A stretch of DNA of 64,000 nt from Deltaproteobacteria bacterium (GCA_016218765.1 JACRCZ010000069.1:1-64000), one strand, 5' to 3'; counted from the stretch's first letter, positions 25,651 to 34,303 are shown. Program-made: numbers and translations. Notes: generated by a model from the sequence alone, not told the origin.

Positions 25651-26103
25651 ATGCTGCGTTTGCGAGTGCAACCGCTGAACACCGATCAGGTGTTGCTGTA
25701 CTTGAAGCTCCTTTCCGGGGTGGCGGCGGCGGACGGCGAGGTATCGGAGGCGGAGCGGGCGATGTTCGAGGCGACGATGGCGGACTACGGTCTGCCGGAC
25801 GACGCCCGGCGCCAGATCCGCTCCTGCCTGGACGCGCCGCCATCGATCGACGGGGACCTCAGGCGGCTGGAGGACGGGGCGGTGCGGCGGTTGTTCCTGC
25901 GCGACGCCTGGCTGATGGCGTACATGGACGGGCGCGTGAGCGATCCCGAGCGCGAGCGGCTGGAGACGGTACGCCGGGCGTTGCGGCTGCCCGAGTCGGA
26001 GGCGGCGGCGGCGGAGGGTTGGGTCCGCGAGGGGCTGGCGTGGATCGTGCGAGGGGACGAGATGGTCGGCACGCTCGCCCCGCACCGGCGTTCGATGTTC
26101 TAG
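25651..26103 (+). CDS. TerB-like (tellurite-resistance TerB fold) protein
   Basis: 150 residues. The all-helical sequence has the paired acidic loops typical of the TerB/DjlA-N fold: VAAADGEVSEAERAMFE near residue 28 and YMDGRVSDPERERLE near 92, each resembling an EF-hand-like metal site. TerB domains bind metal ions and occur in membrane-associated stress complexes. No ribosome-binding site stands out, but the ATG at 25651 fits the family start. It is followed by a GTPase 25 bases downstream, likely in the same transcript. Confidence 0.75.
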   Translation: MLRLRVQPLNTDQVLLYLKLLSGVAAADGEVSEAERAMFEATMADYGLPDDARRQIRSCLDAPPSIDGDLRRLEDGAVRRLFLRDAWLMAYMDGRVSDPERERLETVRRALRLPESEAAAAEGWVREGLAWIVRGDEMVGTLAPHRRSMF

Positions 26104-26128
26104 GCCTGCCGGCCCGCAAGGCGCGACG

Positions 26129-27118
26129 ATGACGGCGAATCTGTCCCCCGAGTACAAGGACGCGGAGGCCCGCTACCGGAAGGCCACGTCGCACGAGGAG
26201 CGGCTTCGCGCGCTCGAGGACATGTACTCCTGGATCCCCAAGCACAAGGGGACGGAGAAGATGCAGGCGGACCTCAAGACCCGCATCGCGCGCATGCGCG
26301 AGGAGGGGGACAAGGGTCCGAAGGCCGGCGGCGGGAAGTCGGCGCTCATCACGGTGGATCGGCAGGCCGAGGCGATGGCGATGCTGCTGGGTCCGCCGAA
26401 CGTGGGGAAGTCCGCCCTGTTGCGCGCGTTGTCGAAGGCGCAGCCGGAGGTCGCTCCGTATCCGTTCACGACGCAGGTGCCGTGTTCCGGGATCGCGCAC
26501 CACGAGGACGTCCCGATCCAGGTGGTCGACCTGCCGGCGCTGTCGGCCGAGCGTCCGTTGCCGTGGGTCATCGGGCAGGCCCGCAACGCCGACGTGCTCC
26601 TGCTGGTGGTCGACCTGTCGCTGGACCCGTTGACCGAGCTGCACGACGTGCTCGCGTTGCTGGAGGAGGCGAAGCTGTACCCCCGGCGCGACCCCGAGGC
26701 GGCGCCGGAGGAGATCCGGCAGCGCGCCAGGCGTGCGGTTCTCGTCGGCAACAAGCTCGACGCACCGGGCGCCCGCGACAACCTGGAGGCGTTCCGCGAG
26801 CTGTACGAGGGCGACCTGCCGCTGCTGGCCGTATCGGCGCTGACGGGCGACGCGGTGGCATCGATCCCGGCGCACGTCTTCGAGGTCTGCCGTCTGCTGC
26901 GGGTGTACGCGAAGCAGCCGGGCAAGCCGGCCGACATGAACGCGCCGTTCGTGCTGCGCGCGGGTGCGACGGTGGGGATGCTGGCCGAGCGGATCCACAA
27001 GGACCTGGCCCAGACGCTCAAGTTCGCGCGCGTCTGGGGCGCGCACACCTTCGACGGCCAGCGCGTGATTTCGGACTACGCGCTGCACGACAAGGACGTG
27101 GTCGAGCTGCACGTCTAG
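26129..27118 (+). CDS. DRG/Obg-type GTPase with C-terminal TGS domain
   Basis: 329 residues. N-terminal helical hairpin (1-65) resembling the DRG coiled-coil region, a GTPase domain with G1 GPPNVGKS near 88, a switch-II motif DLPA instead of DxxG, G4 NKLD near 210, and a C-terminal TGS domain (about 265-329, APFVLRAGATVGMLAERIHKD, ending KDVVELHV). The arrangement is that of the DRG (Rbg) branch of the OBG-HflX group, best known from archaea and eukaryotes as ribosome-associated GTPases. It lies 10 bases before the zinc-ribbon protein gene. Confidence 0.85.
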   Translation: MTANLSPEYKDAEARYRKATSHEERLRALEDMYSWIPKHKGTEKMQADLKTRIARMREEGDKGPKAGGGKSALITVDRQAEAMAMLLGPPNVGKSALLRALSKAQPEVAPYPFTTQVPCSGIAHHEDVPIQVVDLPALSAERPLPWVIGQARNADVLLLVVDLSLDPLTELHDVLALLEEAKLYPRRDPEAAPEEIRQRARRAVLVGNKLDAPGARDNLEAFRELYEGDLPLLAVSALTGDAVASIPAHVFEVCRLLRVYAKQPGKPADMNAPFVLRAGATVGMLAERIHKDLAQTLKFARVWGAHTFDGQRVISDYALHDKDVVELHV

Positions 27119-27128
27119 GGAGGCCGAG

Positions 27129-28559
27129 ATGCCCGTCGTCGCGAAGTGTCCCAACTGCAACGGACCTCTGGACAAGGCGCCGAGCGGTCCCGACTCGAAG
27201 TGTCCCTATTGCGGGGCCACGCTGCTGGCGACGACGTACATGCCGTCGCCCGCCGCGGCGCCGGGACCGGTACTGGGCGTCCCTCCCGGAGGCGTGCCCT
27301 ACCCGCCGGCCTCGGGGGCCGGCTGGGGTACTCCCGCGGTCGGTGCTCCCGGGGCCTACCCGCCCTCGGCGCCGATGCCCCTGCCGCCGATGCCGGTGTT
27401 CCACGCGCGCAAGCGGTCCCCGGCGGCCGCGCTGGTCTCGATCGTCATCTCGGTCGTCGTCTTCGGCGCCATCGGCGTCGGCGTGTTCTTCATGCAGAGG
27501 AAGGTGCAGAGCGAGGCCGAGAAGGCGTCGCAGGCGGCGAGCCAGGCGGTGGAGCAGCTCACGGCCGAGGTGCGCCTTGGACCGATGCCGCTGGTTGCGG
27601 GCGAGGAGCTGGAGATCGTCATGCCGTCGTCGCTCAACGGCCCCGGCGGCCGCGTGCTGACCACGTTGACGATGGACCTGCCGGAGGAGCAGGCGCACGA
27701 GATCTCGCTGCGCGGCGGCGCGGGGTACATCCAGTGCCGGATGAAGGCGCTGAACGCCTCCGACAAGGCCCTGGCCAGGACCGTCGCCGACGACGACCAC
27801 GCGCAGATCTACGCGCCGCTGCCCCAGGGCAAGTCCTCGATCCTCGTGGATTGCGACGCCCACCCCGGCGAGCGCAGCGTCTTCGTCTTCGCGCGGCCCC
27901 TGCCGCTCCTCTCGACCGGCGAGCAGGCGGCGTTCGTGATCGAGCCGGGGATGGAGTCCGCGGGGGCGGCGGTGGTGCCGCTGGAGGCCGGGCACTACGT
28001 GATCGCGCTCCTGTGCGACGACGTCAACACCTCGCTGCAGGTGCTGGGGGAGCGCGACGCGCTGGTGGGGAAGGCCGACGTCGACTCTTCCACGCACCGC
28101 GCCGTCCTGGAGGCCGATCTGGAGGCGGTACCGTACCTGGTGCAGGCGCTGCGCTCCTCGGCCGCCGGGCAGAAGATCCAGGTCACGGTCGCGCTCACCG
28201 CGACGGCCCCGGAGCCGATCCCGATGGACAGCGACGTCCGCGGCGTCCTTTCGCGATGGGTCCCGAACGTGACGTACTCCTTCACGCTGGGGGCCGAGAG
28301 CAAGATCGCCGTGACCCTCAGCTCCGCGTCCTTCGATCACTCGGTGGAGCTGCGGCGCGCGGACGGGGTGTCGGTGGCGAGCAGCGGCGAGGCGAGTGCG
28401 CGGGAGCGGGCGCGGGTGGCGCCGAACCTGCCGCTGGCGGCAGGGGAGTACCGCATCATCGTGACCGGGGACGACTACTCGATCTCGGAGGGGGAGTTCA
28501 CGTTGCGGGTGGAGGCGGTGGCGGACGAGCCGCCGCCGAGGAAGGGGCGGGGCCGGTAG
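27129..28559 (+). CDS. zinc-ribbon membrane protein of unknown function
   Basis: 476 residues. N-terminal rubredoxin-like zinc ribbon (CPNCNGPL then CPYCG, residues 8-30), a Pro/Gly-rich cytoplasmic linker (35-92), one transmembrane segment (about 98-118), a short coiled coil, then a 350-residue beta-rich extracytoplasmic region (HYVIALLCDDVNTSLQVL, GEYRIIVTGDDYSISEGEFTLRV) that looks like repeated jelly-roll or pre-peptidase-type domains. It ends in a basic tail. It is the last gene of the TerB-GTPase-zinc-ribbon set and its stop faces the FrzS-like gene 4 bases away. Confidence 0.72.
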   Translation: MPVVAKCPNCNGPLDKAPSGPDSKCPYCGATLLATTYMPSPAAAPGPVLGVPPGGVPYPPASGAGWGTPAVGAPGAYPPSAPMPLPPMPVFHARKRSPAAALVSIVISVVVFGAIGVGVFFMQRKVQSEAEKASQAASQAVEQLTAEVRLGPMPLVAGEELEIVMPSSLNGPGGRVLTTLTMDLPEEQAHEISLRGGAGYIQCRMKALNASDKALARTVADDDHAQIYAPLPQGKSSILVDCDAHPGERSVFVFARPLPLLSTGEQAAFVIEPGMESAGAAVVPLEAGHYVIALLCDDVNTSLQVLGERDALVGKADVDSSTHRAVLEADLEAVPYLVQALRSSAAGQKIQVTVALTATAPEPIPMDSDVRGVLSRWVPNVTYSFTLGAESKIAVTLSSASFDHSVELRRADGVSVASSGEASARERARVAPNLPLAAGEYRIIVTGDDYSISEGEFTLRVEAVADEPPPRKGRGR

Positions 28560-28563
28560 GGAT

Positions 28564-30387
28564 CTAGAGCGGTTCGACTTCGTTGAGCAGCTCGAGGGCG
28601 ACGCCGAGGGCCTGTCTGGTCTTGTCGACGCGGGCGAGGTCGCCTTCCAGCTTGGCGCGGAGCTGGTCGCGCGTCCCTTCGGTGTCGGCCAGCTTCTTCT
28701 CCAGGTCGGCGATGCGCGCGGTGGCCTTTTCCTGTTCCATGCGCAGGTGTTCGGCGGCGACCTGGCTGGTGCGCAGCTCGCCGTCCAGCCCGTCGGCCCG
28801 GCGTGCCGTCTCGTCGCGCTCCTCGGTGAGTTTGGCGATCTGGGCCACGTGCTTCTCGCGCTGCGCCTCGGCGTCGGCGAGCTTTCCGTCGCGCGAGGCG
28901 ATTTCGCCGCGCAGTCCCGTCACCTCGGCCTCGTGCGCGGTGACCAGCTCGGCCACCTGTCCGTCGTGCTTCTGCTGCAGCTCTTCGACCGCCTTGGTCT
29001 TCTCGGCGGTGAGCTTCTCCTCCTGCTGGTTCATGGAGCGGCGGAACCGCTCCTGCATCTCGAAGACCTCGTTGTCGTGCCGTTCCTGCTGGGACGCCTG
29101 TGACCGCTCGTGCTCTTCGTGCAGCGCCGCCAGGGCCGCGTCCTTATCGGCGGTCAGCTCCGCGCGCAGCTTGTCGAGGGCCTCGCCCCGTTCGACGTCC
29201 TTGGCCGCAGTGAGGTCGTTCCGGGCGCGCTCGAGCGCCTCGGCGGCGGCCGCGTCGCGGTCGCGGAGCGTCTGTTCGTGGGCGACGCGCTGCGTCTCGG
29301 CGTCTTCCTTGGTCTTCTTGAGGTTCTCCTCGGTGGTCTTGAGCCGCCGGCCCAGGTCGTCGGCGCGTTTGGAGGCGACTTCCTTGTCGGCGCCCAGGGA
29401 ATCGAGCTGGCCTTTGAGCGAGGTGATCTCGCGGTCGCGTTCGCCGATCGTGTCTTCCAGATCGAGATGCTTGGTCTCGGCTTCGTTGATCTTGCTCTTG
29501 AGCTCGAGGAGCTGCTTGTCCTTCTTGAGGGTGGATTCCTGGAGGTCGACCAGCTCGGCGTCGCGTTTGTTGATCGACTGTTTGAGCTCGAGGATCTGGC
29601 GGGTATCGCCGCCGCCCTTGGCCTTGGCCGGAGCGGCTTCGGCGGCTTCCTTGGCCTGTTTCTGGGCCAGCTCGAGCTGTTTCTCCAGGCGCGAGACCTC
29701 GTCGCGCAGCTTGTCCGCCTCGGCCAGGGCCTCGGGCGAGGTTTCCTTGGCCGCGCGGGCCTCGTCGCGGGCCTTCTTCGCGTCCTCGCGGGCCTTGTCG
29801 GCCTCCTTGCGGGACTGTTCCGCGTCGCGTTCCAGGCGGCTCACGTCCGCCTTGAGCCGCGCCAGCTCGGCTTCCGTTTCCGCGGAGACCGCCGGTGACG
29901 CCTCGATCACCTCCTCGACGACCTCGTCGATCAGGGGTGCCGCGGAGGCCGGCGGGGCCTCGACGATCTCCTCCTCGACCAGCATCTCGGTCCCGGCCGC
30001 GGCCGCGGGGGTGGCCGTGAGCGTCAGGTAGTCGGAGACGGCGCTGCGGAAGTCGTCCAGGCTGAACGGCTTGCGCAGGTAGACCTCGGCGCGTCCCGCC
30101 AGTCCCTGGTGGCGCTGGACCTGGCCTTCCTCGCGGTCGGTGTACAGGAGGACGCAGGGGATGCCCTTGGCCTGGGGCGTCTTCTTGATCAGCGAGCAGG
30201 CGAGGAAGCCCGTGGACTTGCCGAGCTGCGGGCCGATGACGACGAGCTTCGGCGCGTGGCTCGACACCTTCTGTCGCGCCGCCTCGATGTCGTCCACGGC
30301 GTCGGCGAGGTAGCCGTGCGTTCCGAGGAATTCGGATAGGGAGGAAATCGTGTCCGAGTCGGTCTCGATGATCAGGACGGTATCCAC
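28564..30387 (-). CDS. FrzS/AglZ-like protein: pseudo-receiver domain plus long coiled coil
   Basis: 607 residues. Residues 1-120 are a receiver-like domain starting DTVLIIETDSDTISSLSEFL and ending with the conserved YLRKPFSLDDF. The position of the phospho-acceptor Asp is occupied by non-acidic residues (LVVIGPQLGKSTGF), so it is a pseudo-receiver. After an acidic Ala/Pro/Glu linker, residues about 185-600 are an almost uninterrupted heptad coiled coil rich in Glu, Lys, Arg and Ala. This architecture, and the SxGFxxCxxIKK pattern, match FrzS and AglZ, the Myxococcus motility scaffolds; homology is inferred, not shown. I use the GTG at 30387, which has AAGGAG nine bases upstream; an ATG at 30405 is the alternative. 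Confidence 0.78.
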   Translation of the reverse strand: MDTVLIIETDSDTISSLSEFLGTHGYLADAVDDIEAARQKVSSHAPKLVVIGPQLGKSTGFLACSLIKKTPQAKGIPCVLLYTDREEGQVQRHQGLAGRAEVYLRKPFSLDDFRSAVSDYLTLTATPAAAAGTEMLVEEEIVEAPPASAAPLIDEVVEEVIEASPAVSAETEAELARLKADVSRLERDAEQSRKEADKAREDAKKARDEARAAKETSPEALAEADKLRDEVSRLEKQLELAQKQAKEAAEAAPAKAKGGGDTRQILELKQSINKRDAELVDLQESTLKKDKQLLELKSKINEAETKHLDLEDTIGERDREITSLKGQLDSLGADKEVASKRADDLGRRLKTTEENLKKTKEDAETQRVAHEQTLRDRDAAAAEALERARNDLTAAKDVERGEALDKLRAELTADKDAALAALHEEHERSQASQQERHDNEVFEMQERFRRSMNQQEEKLTAEKTKAVEELQQKHDGQVAELVTAHEAEVTGLRGEIASRDGKLADAEAQREKHVAQIAKLTEERDETARRADGLDGELRTSQVAAEHLRMEQEKATARIADLEKKLADTEGTRDQLRAKLEGDLARVDKTRQALGVALELLNEVEPL

Positions 30388-30459
30388 CGGCCGCCGCTCC
30401 TTCATCCCGCTCGTGGGACGCGTTGTTCCCTCGCCCGGTGCGTCCGGGTTCGAGGCGGC

Positions 30460-30489
30460 ATGGTATCCCACGCGGGTCCGGGGAGTCAA
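30460..30489 (-). promoter_or_regulatory. predicted strong sigma-70-type promoter for the FrzS-like gene
   Basis: On the minus strand TTGACT and TACCAT are separated by 18 bp, about 73 bases before the GTG start. No matching plus-strand promoter for the mevalonate operon is obvious in the 192-bp divergent gap (30388-30579). Confidence 0.55.
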
Positions 30490-30579
30490 ACGGCCGGCGG
30501 GCGGCAAGCGTGCGGGATGATTGGCCCGGACCCGGCTTGCGATGGACATCCGCGCGCGTCTCGGGCAGCATCGTCCGCC

Positions 30580-31866
30580 ATGAGCGTGGATCTTCGATCC
30601 TACCTCGCCGCGGCCGAACGGGCCGGGCTGCTGGACCGGGTGCCGGAGCTCTTGTCGCCGGCCGAGCCGCTGGCGCGAAGGCTGCACGAGGCGGGCGAGC
30701 GCATCGTCCGTTTCGACCGCGTGCGCGGCTACGCGGCGCCGATCGTCGGCGGCGTCGTGGCCTCCCGCGCCCTCCTCGCCCGCACGCTCGGCACGTCCCC
30801 CGGCGAGCTGGTGCGCACCGTCATGGCCGCGCTGGACGCCACACGTCCGTGTCGCGTGGTGCGCGACGCCCCGTTCCTCGCGCACGTCGTCCGCAAGCCC
30901 GACCTGGGCGGGATCATCCCGATCGTCCGCTTCTACCCCGAGAGGGGCCGTCGGTTCCTGACGGGGACGATCGTGATCGTCCGCACGCGATCGGGGATGA
31001 ACCTCTCGTTCCACCGCATGATGTTCCTGGGCCGGAACCGGCTGTCGGTCCGCGTCGTCCCGCGTCACCTGCACGCGGTGCTCGCGGAGGGCGGTGGGAG
31101 GGCCGAGGTGGCGGTGGTCTGCGGGGTGCACCCGGCGGTGGAGCTGGCCGCGGCGACGTCGGGCCCGCCGGAGCTGGACGAGCTGCGCCTGGCCTCGGCG
31201 CTGCTCCACGGCCGGCTCGACTGCGTGGAGCTCGACGGCTTCCGCGTTCCGGCGCATGCCGAGCTGGTCCTGCGGGGGCGGTTCACGGGGGCGTTGGCCG
31301 ACGAGGGGCCGTTCGTCGATCTCACGGGCACGTACGACGGCATCCGCCGGCAGCCCGTGCTCGAGATCGCCCGTCTGTACCACCGCGACGACTGGATCTA
31401 CCGCACGATCCTGCCGGGTGGTGCCGAGCATCGTGCGCTGATGGGCATTCCGCAGGAGCCGCGCATCCTGCGCATCGTGGCCAACGCGGTTCCCGGCGTC
31501 GTCGCCGTCGCCCTGACGGTCGGCGGCTGTTCCTGGCTGCACGCCGTGGTGTCGATCCGCAAGCGGGCGGAGGGCGACGGGCGGAACGCCGGTCTGGCGG
31601 CGCTGGCCGCCCATCCTTCGCTCAAGCGCGTCACGGTGGTCGACGACGATGTCGATCCGTGGAACGCGGACGACGTCGAGTGGGCCGTCGCGACGCGTTT
31701 CCAGCCGGACCGCGACCTGTTCGTGATCACCGGCGCCCGCGGCTCCAGCCTCGACCCCTCCCGCGACCTCGCGACGGAGACCACCGCCAAGTGGATTCTC
31801 GACGCGACCATCCCGCTCGGCCGGTCCCGGCGCGACTTCGTTCGCGTCGTCCCCGGGCCGGTGTAG
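30580..31866 (+). CDS. UbiD-family decarboxylase, probable anhydromevalonate phosphate decarboxylase
   Basis: 428 residues of UbiD fold: RVRGYAAPIVGGVVASRALL, DLGGIIPIVRFYPERGRRFLTG, then DWIYRTILPGGAEHRALMG and TVGGCSWLHAVVSIRKR, the usual prenyl-FMN-binding and catalytic neighbourhood. UbiD enzymes decarboxylate unsaturated acids using prenylated FMN. It is shorter than UbiD proper (about 490 residues) and stands in an operon with aconitase-X subunits, isopentenyl phosphate kinase and UbiX. That context matches the archaeal enzyme converting trans-anhydromevalonate 5-phosphate to isopentenyl phosphate. The start at 30580 is where the fold begins; an ATG at 30460 would add 40 residues with no family match. 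Aromatic-acid decarboxylation is the alternative role. Confidence 0.82.
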   Translation: MSVDLRSYLAAAERAGLLDRVPELLSPAEPLARRLHEAGERIVRFDRVRGYAAPIVGGVVASRALLARTLGTSPGELVRTVMAALDATRPCRVVRDAPFLAHVVRKPDLGGIIPIVRFYPERGRRFLTGTIVIVRTRSGMNLSFHRMMFLGRNRLSVRVVPRHLHAVLAEGGGRAEVAVVCGVHPAVELAAATSGPPELDELRLASALLHGRLDCVELDGFRVPAHAELVLRGRFTGALADEGPFVDLTGTYDGIRRQPVLEIARLYHRDDWIYRTILPGGAEHRALMGIPQEPRILRIVANAVPGVVAVALTVGGCSWLHAVVSIRKRAEGDGRNAGLAALAAHPSLKRVTVVDDDVDPWNADDVEWAVATRFQPDRDLFVITGARGSSLDPSRDLATETTAKWILDATIPLGRSRRDFVRVVPGPV

Positions 31867-31868
31867 CC

Positions 31869-33083
31869 GTGCAGCTCGACGACGACGCTCGCCGCCTGCT
31901 GGACGGCGCCGGCGGCGAGGCTGCCCGCAAGTCGATGGAGATCCTGGTCGCCCTGGGCACGATCTACGAGGCCGAGCGGCTGATCCCGGTGCGCTCCGCG
32001 CAGATCTCCGGCGTCTCGTACGCCAACCTCGGCGACGCGGGCCTGGAGCTGCTCGAGGCGTGGGCGCGGGACGGGCGCGTGGCCTGTCCGTCGACCCTCA
32101 ATCCGGCCGGCATGGACCTCGTGGCGTGGCGGGCGATGGGCATCCCGGAGGAATTCGCGGAGCGGCAGCTGCGCATCGTGCGGGCCTACGAGCGCATGGG
32201 GGTGGTGCCATCGTGCACGTGCACCCCGTACTTCGCCGGCAATCGGCCCGCGGCGGGGGAGCATGTCGCGTGGTCCGAGTCCTCCGCGGTCACCTTCGCC
32301 AACTCGGTGCTCGGGGCCCGCACGAACCGCGAGGGCGGCCCGTCGGCGCTGGCCGCGGCGCTCTGCGGGCGGACGCCCGACTACGGCCTGCACCGGGACG
32401 GGCCGCGGGCGCCGCAGTTCCTCGTGCGCGTGGAGGCTCCGCTTCCCTCCGCGGCGCACTGGGGAGCGCTGGGCGCGGCGCTCGGCAGGCTCGTCCCCGG
32501 CCGCGTGCCGCTCCTCGAGCTGTCCGCCGGTGCGGCGGGGGACGCCGGCGCGCCGCCGGAGGAGCACCTCATGGCGCTGTCGGCGGCGCTGCCGACGTTC
32601 GGCGGAACCTCGATCTTCCACGTCGCGGGCGTGACGCCGGAGGCGGGACGGCATCCCCGGCCGGCGGACGGCGTGGCGATCGGGCGGCGGGACGTCGCCG
32701 AGGCTTTCGCGGCGCTGGACGACGGGGTCGAGCCGGATCTCGTGTTCGTGGGCTGCCCGCACGCGTCGCTCGCGACGTTGCGGCGCGTGGCCGGGCTGCT
32801 CGGCGGCCGGCCGGTACGGCGGACGCTGTGGGTCGCGACCTCGCGGGCGGTGCGCGAGCGGGCCGTGGGGGAGGGGCTGGTGGGTGCGATCGAGGCGAGC
32901 GGCGGGCTGGTGGTGGCGGACACGTGTTTCGTCGTGGCGCCGCTGGCGGGGCGGTTCCGGGCGGCGGTGACGGACAGCGCGAAGGGGTGTTTCTATGCGC
33001 GGGGGCCGAACGCGATGAAGGTGCGGCTGGCGTCGTTGGAGGAGTGCGTGGAGGCGGCGGTGGGGGGGAGTCGGGAGTCATGA
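31869..33083 (+). CDS. aconitase-X large subunit, probable phosphomevalonate dehydratase large subunit
   Basis: 404 residues from a GTG two bases after the UbiD stop. The AcnX catalytic-subunit hallmarks are clear: AARKSMEILVALG, a cysteine pair in SCTCTPYFAGNRP, GEHVAWSESSAVTFANSVLG, ARTNREGGPSALAAALCG and FVGCPHASL; several of these Cys would ligate an iron-sulfur cluster. In archaea this subunit and its small partner dehydrate mevalonate 5-phosphate to trans-anhydromevalonate 5-phosphate. Other AcnX proteins are cis-3-hydroxyproline dehydratases, but the UbiD, IPK and UbiX neighbours favour the mevalonate role. Its last codons and stop lie in a 7-bp tandem repeat. Confidence 0.85.
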   Translation: MQLDDDARRLLDGAGGEAARKSMEILVALGTIYEAERLIPVRSAQISGVSYANLGDAGLELLEAWARDGRVACPSTLNPAGMDLVAWRAMGIPEEFAERQLRIVRAYERMGVVPSCTCTPYFAGNRPAAGEHVAWSESSAVTFANSVLGARTNREGGPSALAAALCGRTPDYGLHRDGPRAPQFLVRVEAPLPSAAHWGALGAALGRLVPGRVPLLELSAGAAGDAGAPPEEHLMALSAALPTFGGTSIFHVAGVTPEAGRHPRPADGVAIGRRDVAEAFAALDDGVEPDLVFVGCPHASLATLRRVAGLLGGRPVRRTLWVATSRAVRERAVGEGLVGAIEASGGLVVADTCFVVAPLAGRFRAAVTDSAKGCFYARGPNAMKVRLASLEECVEAAVGGSRES

Positions 33084-33109
33084 GTCGTGAGTCGTGAGTC
33101 ATGAGTGGC
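33068..33109 (+). repeat. GAGTCGT tandem repeat (7-bp, 6 units) spanning the AcnX large/small gene junction
   Basis: Units GAGTCGG, GAGTCAT, GAGTCGT, GAGTCGT, GAGTCAT, GAGTGGC. The stop TGA of the large subunit (33081-33083) and the ATG of the small subunit (33101) are both made of repeat bases, and an in-frame TGA at 33095-33097 fixes the small-subunit start. Confidence 0.9.
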
Positions 33110-33505
33110 GGAGCGACCAGGGTGTTGCGGGGAAGAGTGATACGGGGCGGGGAAGCGAGGGGAGTCGCGCTTGTGAGTTCCGCGGCGATTTCGTTCTATG
33201 GGGGGGTGGATCCGGACACGGGGAAGGTGATCGAGAAGGGGCACCCGCTCGAGGGGCGGTCGGTGGCTGGGCGGGTGTTGGTGATGCCGGTGGGGAAGGG
33301 ATCCACGGTGGGGTCGTACGTCTTGTACCGGATGGCGAGGCAGGGGACGGCGCCGGCGGCGATCCTGTGCGGGTCGTGCGACACGGTGGTTGCGGTCGGG
33401 GCGATTCTGGGGGACATTCCGTGCGTTGACCGTCTGGATCCGGGGGGGATCGGGGACGGCGTGGTGGTGACGGTGCGGGGGGAGGAGGTCGTGGTCGGTG
33501 AGTAG
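33101..33505 (+). CDS. aconitase-X small (swivel) subunit, probable phosphomevalonate dehydratase small subunit
   Basis: 134 residues. The DUF126/AcnX swivel-domain signatures are present: SFYGGVDPDTGKVIEKGHPL, SVAGRVLVMPVGKGSTVGSY and ILCGSCDTVVAVGAILGDIP. The Ser in GKGSTVGS corresponds to the conserved catalytic serine of the family. It pairs with the large subunit to form the dehydratase. The start is fixed by an in-frame stop six bases upstream. No good ribosome-binding site is visible, because the space is filled by the GAGTCGT repeat. It overlaps the kinase gene by 8 bases. Confidence 0.86.
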   Translation: MSGGATRVLRGRVIRGGEARGVALVSSAAISFYGGVDPDTGKVIEKGHPLEGRSVAGRVLVMPVGKGSTVGSYVLYRMARQGTAPAAILCGSCDTVVAVGAILGDIPCVDRLDPGGIGDGVVVTVRGEEVVVGE

Positions 33506-34286
33506 AGTGCTGCTCAAGCTGGGCGGATCGGTGATTACCGACCGAGCGGCGGAATACCCGAAGGTGCGGTCGGCGGCGCTGACGCGGCTGGCGCGGGAGA
33601 TTGCGGCGGCGCATCCCGACCAGCTTGTGGTGGTGCATGGCGCGGGTAGTTTCGGCCATCCGATCGTGGCGCGGACGGGGATTGACAAGGGGGTGCGCGA
33701 CCTGCGCGGGCGGCTGGCGTGGGCGGAGACGCAGTGCTGGCAGAACGTGCTGAACGTCGAGATTGCGGCGACGTTGGGGCGGGCGGGGCTTCCCGCGGTG
33801 CCGTTGCAGGCGTCGGCGATCGCGGTCATGTCGGGCGGCCGGCTGCGGCGGCTGGACCTCACCGTCCTGCGCGGGCTGCTCGACGCCGGGATGATCCCGG
33901 TCCTGTACGGGACTCCGGCGTGGGACAAGGCGCAGGGGTGTTCGATCCTCTCGGGCGACGTGCTGGCCCCCTACATCGCCCACAAGCTCGGCCTCGACTT
34001 CGTGGTCCACGCCACGGACGTCAACGGCGTGTACGACGCGGATCCGCACGCCGATCCCGAGGCGGCGACGTTTCCGCTGGTGAGCCGCAAGACGTGGCCG
34101 CTGGTGCGCCGGGCGTTGCGTCGTTCCGCGATGATCGACGTGACGGGGGGCATGCTGACCAAGGTCGGGGAGCTGGTGCGGTGGGCCCGGCGCGGGGTGC
34201 GCGGGCGCATCATCGACGCCAACGTCCCGGACCGCCTGCGCGACGCGTTGCGCGGCAAGCCAGTCGGCACCCTCGTTTCGTGGTAG
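33498..34286 (+). CDS. ipk: isopentenyl phosphate kinase
   Basis: 262 residues of the amino-acid-kinase fold: LLKLGGSVIT at the N-terminus, HGAGSFGH near residue 50 (the His in GSFGH is the IPK-specific catalytic residue that separates it from UMP and glutamate kinases), ILSGDVLAPYIAHKLG, TDVNGVYD and DVTGGMLTK. It phosphorylates isopentenyl phosphate, and usually dimethylallyl phosphate, with ATP to give IPP or DMAPP. The GTG start overlaps the small-subunit gene; GTG at 33507 is an alternative three codons later. IPK is the final step of archaeal mevalonate pathways and is uncommon in bacteria. Confidence 0.9.
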   Translation: MSRVLLKLGGSVITDRAAEYPKVRSAALTRLAREIAAAHPDQLVVVHGAGSFGHPIVARTGIDKGVRDLRGRLAWAETQCWQNVLNVEIAATLGRAGLPAVPLQASAIAVMSGGRLRRLDLTVLRGLLDAGMIPVLYGTPAWDKAQGCSILSGDVLAPYIAHKLGLDFVVHATDVNGVYDADPHADPEAATFPLVSRKTWPLVRRALRRSAMIDVTGGMLTKVGELVRWARRGVRGRIIDANVPDRLRDALRGKPVGTLVSW

Positions 34287-34303
34287 GGTGGGGGAGTTCT
34301 CGC

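Noticed and set aside
31869-33505. AcnX as cis-3-hydroxyproline dehydratase
   Set aside because: That is the usual bacterial AcnX role, but no proline-metabolism genes are nearby, whereas UbiD, IPK and UbiX are in the same operon. Kept as the main alternative.
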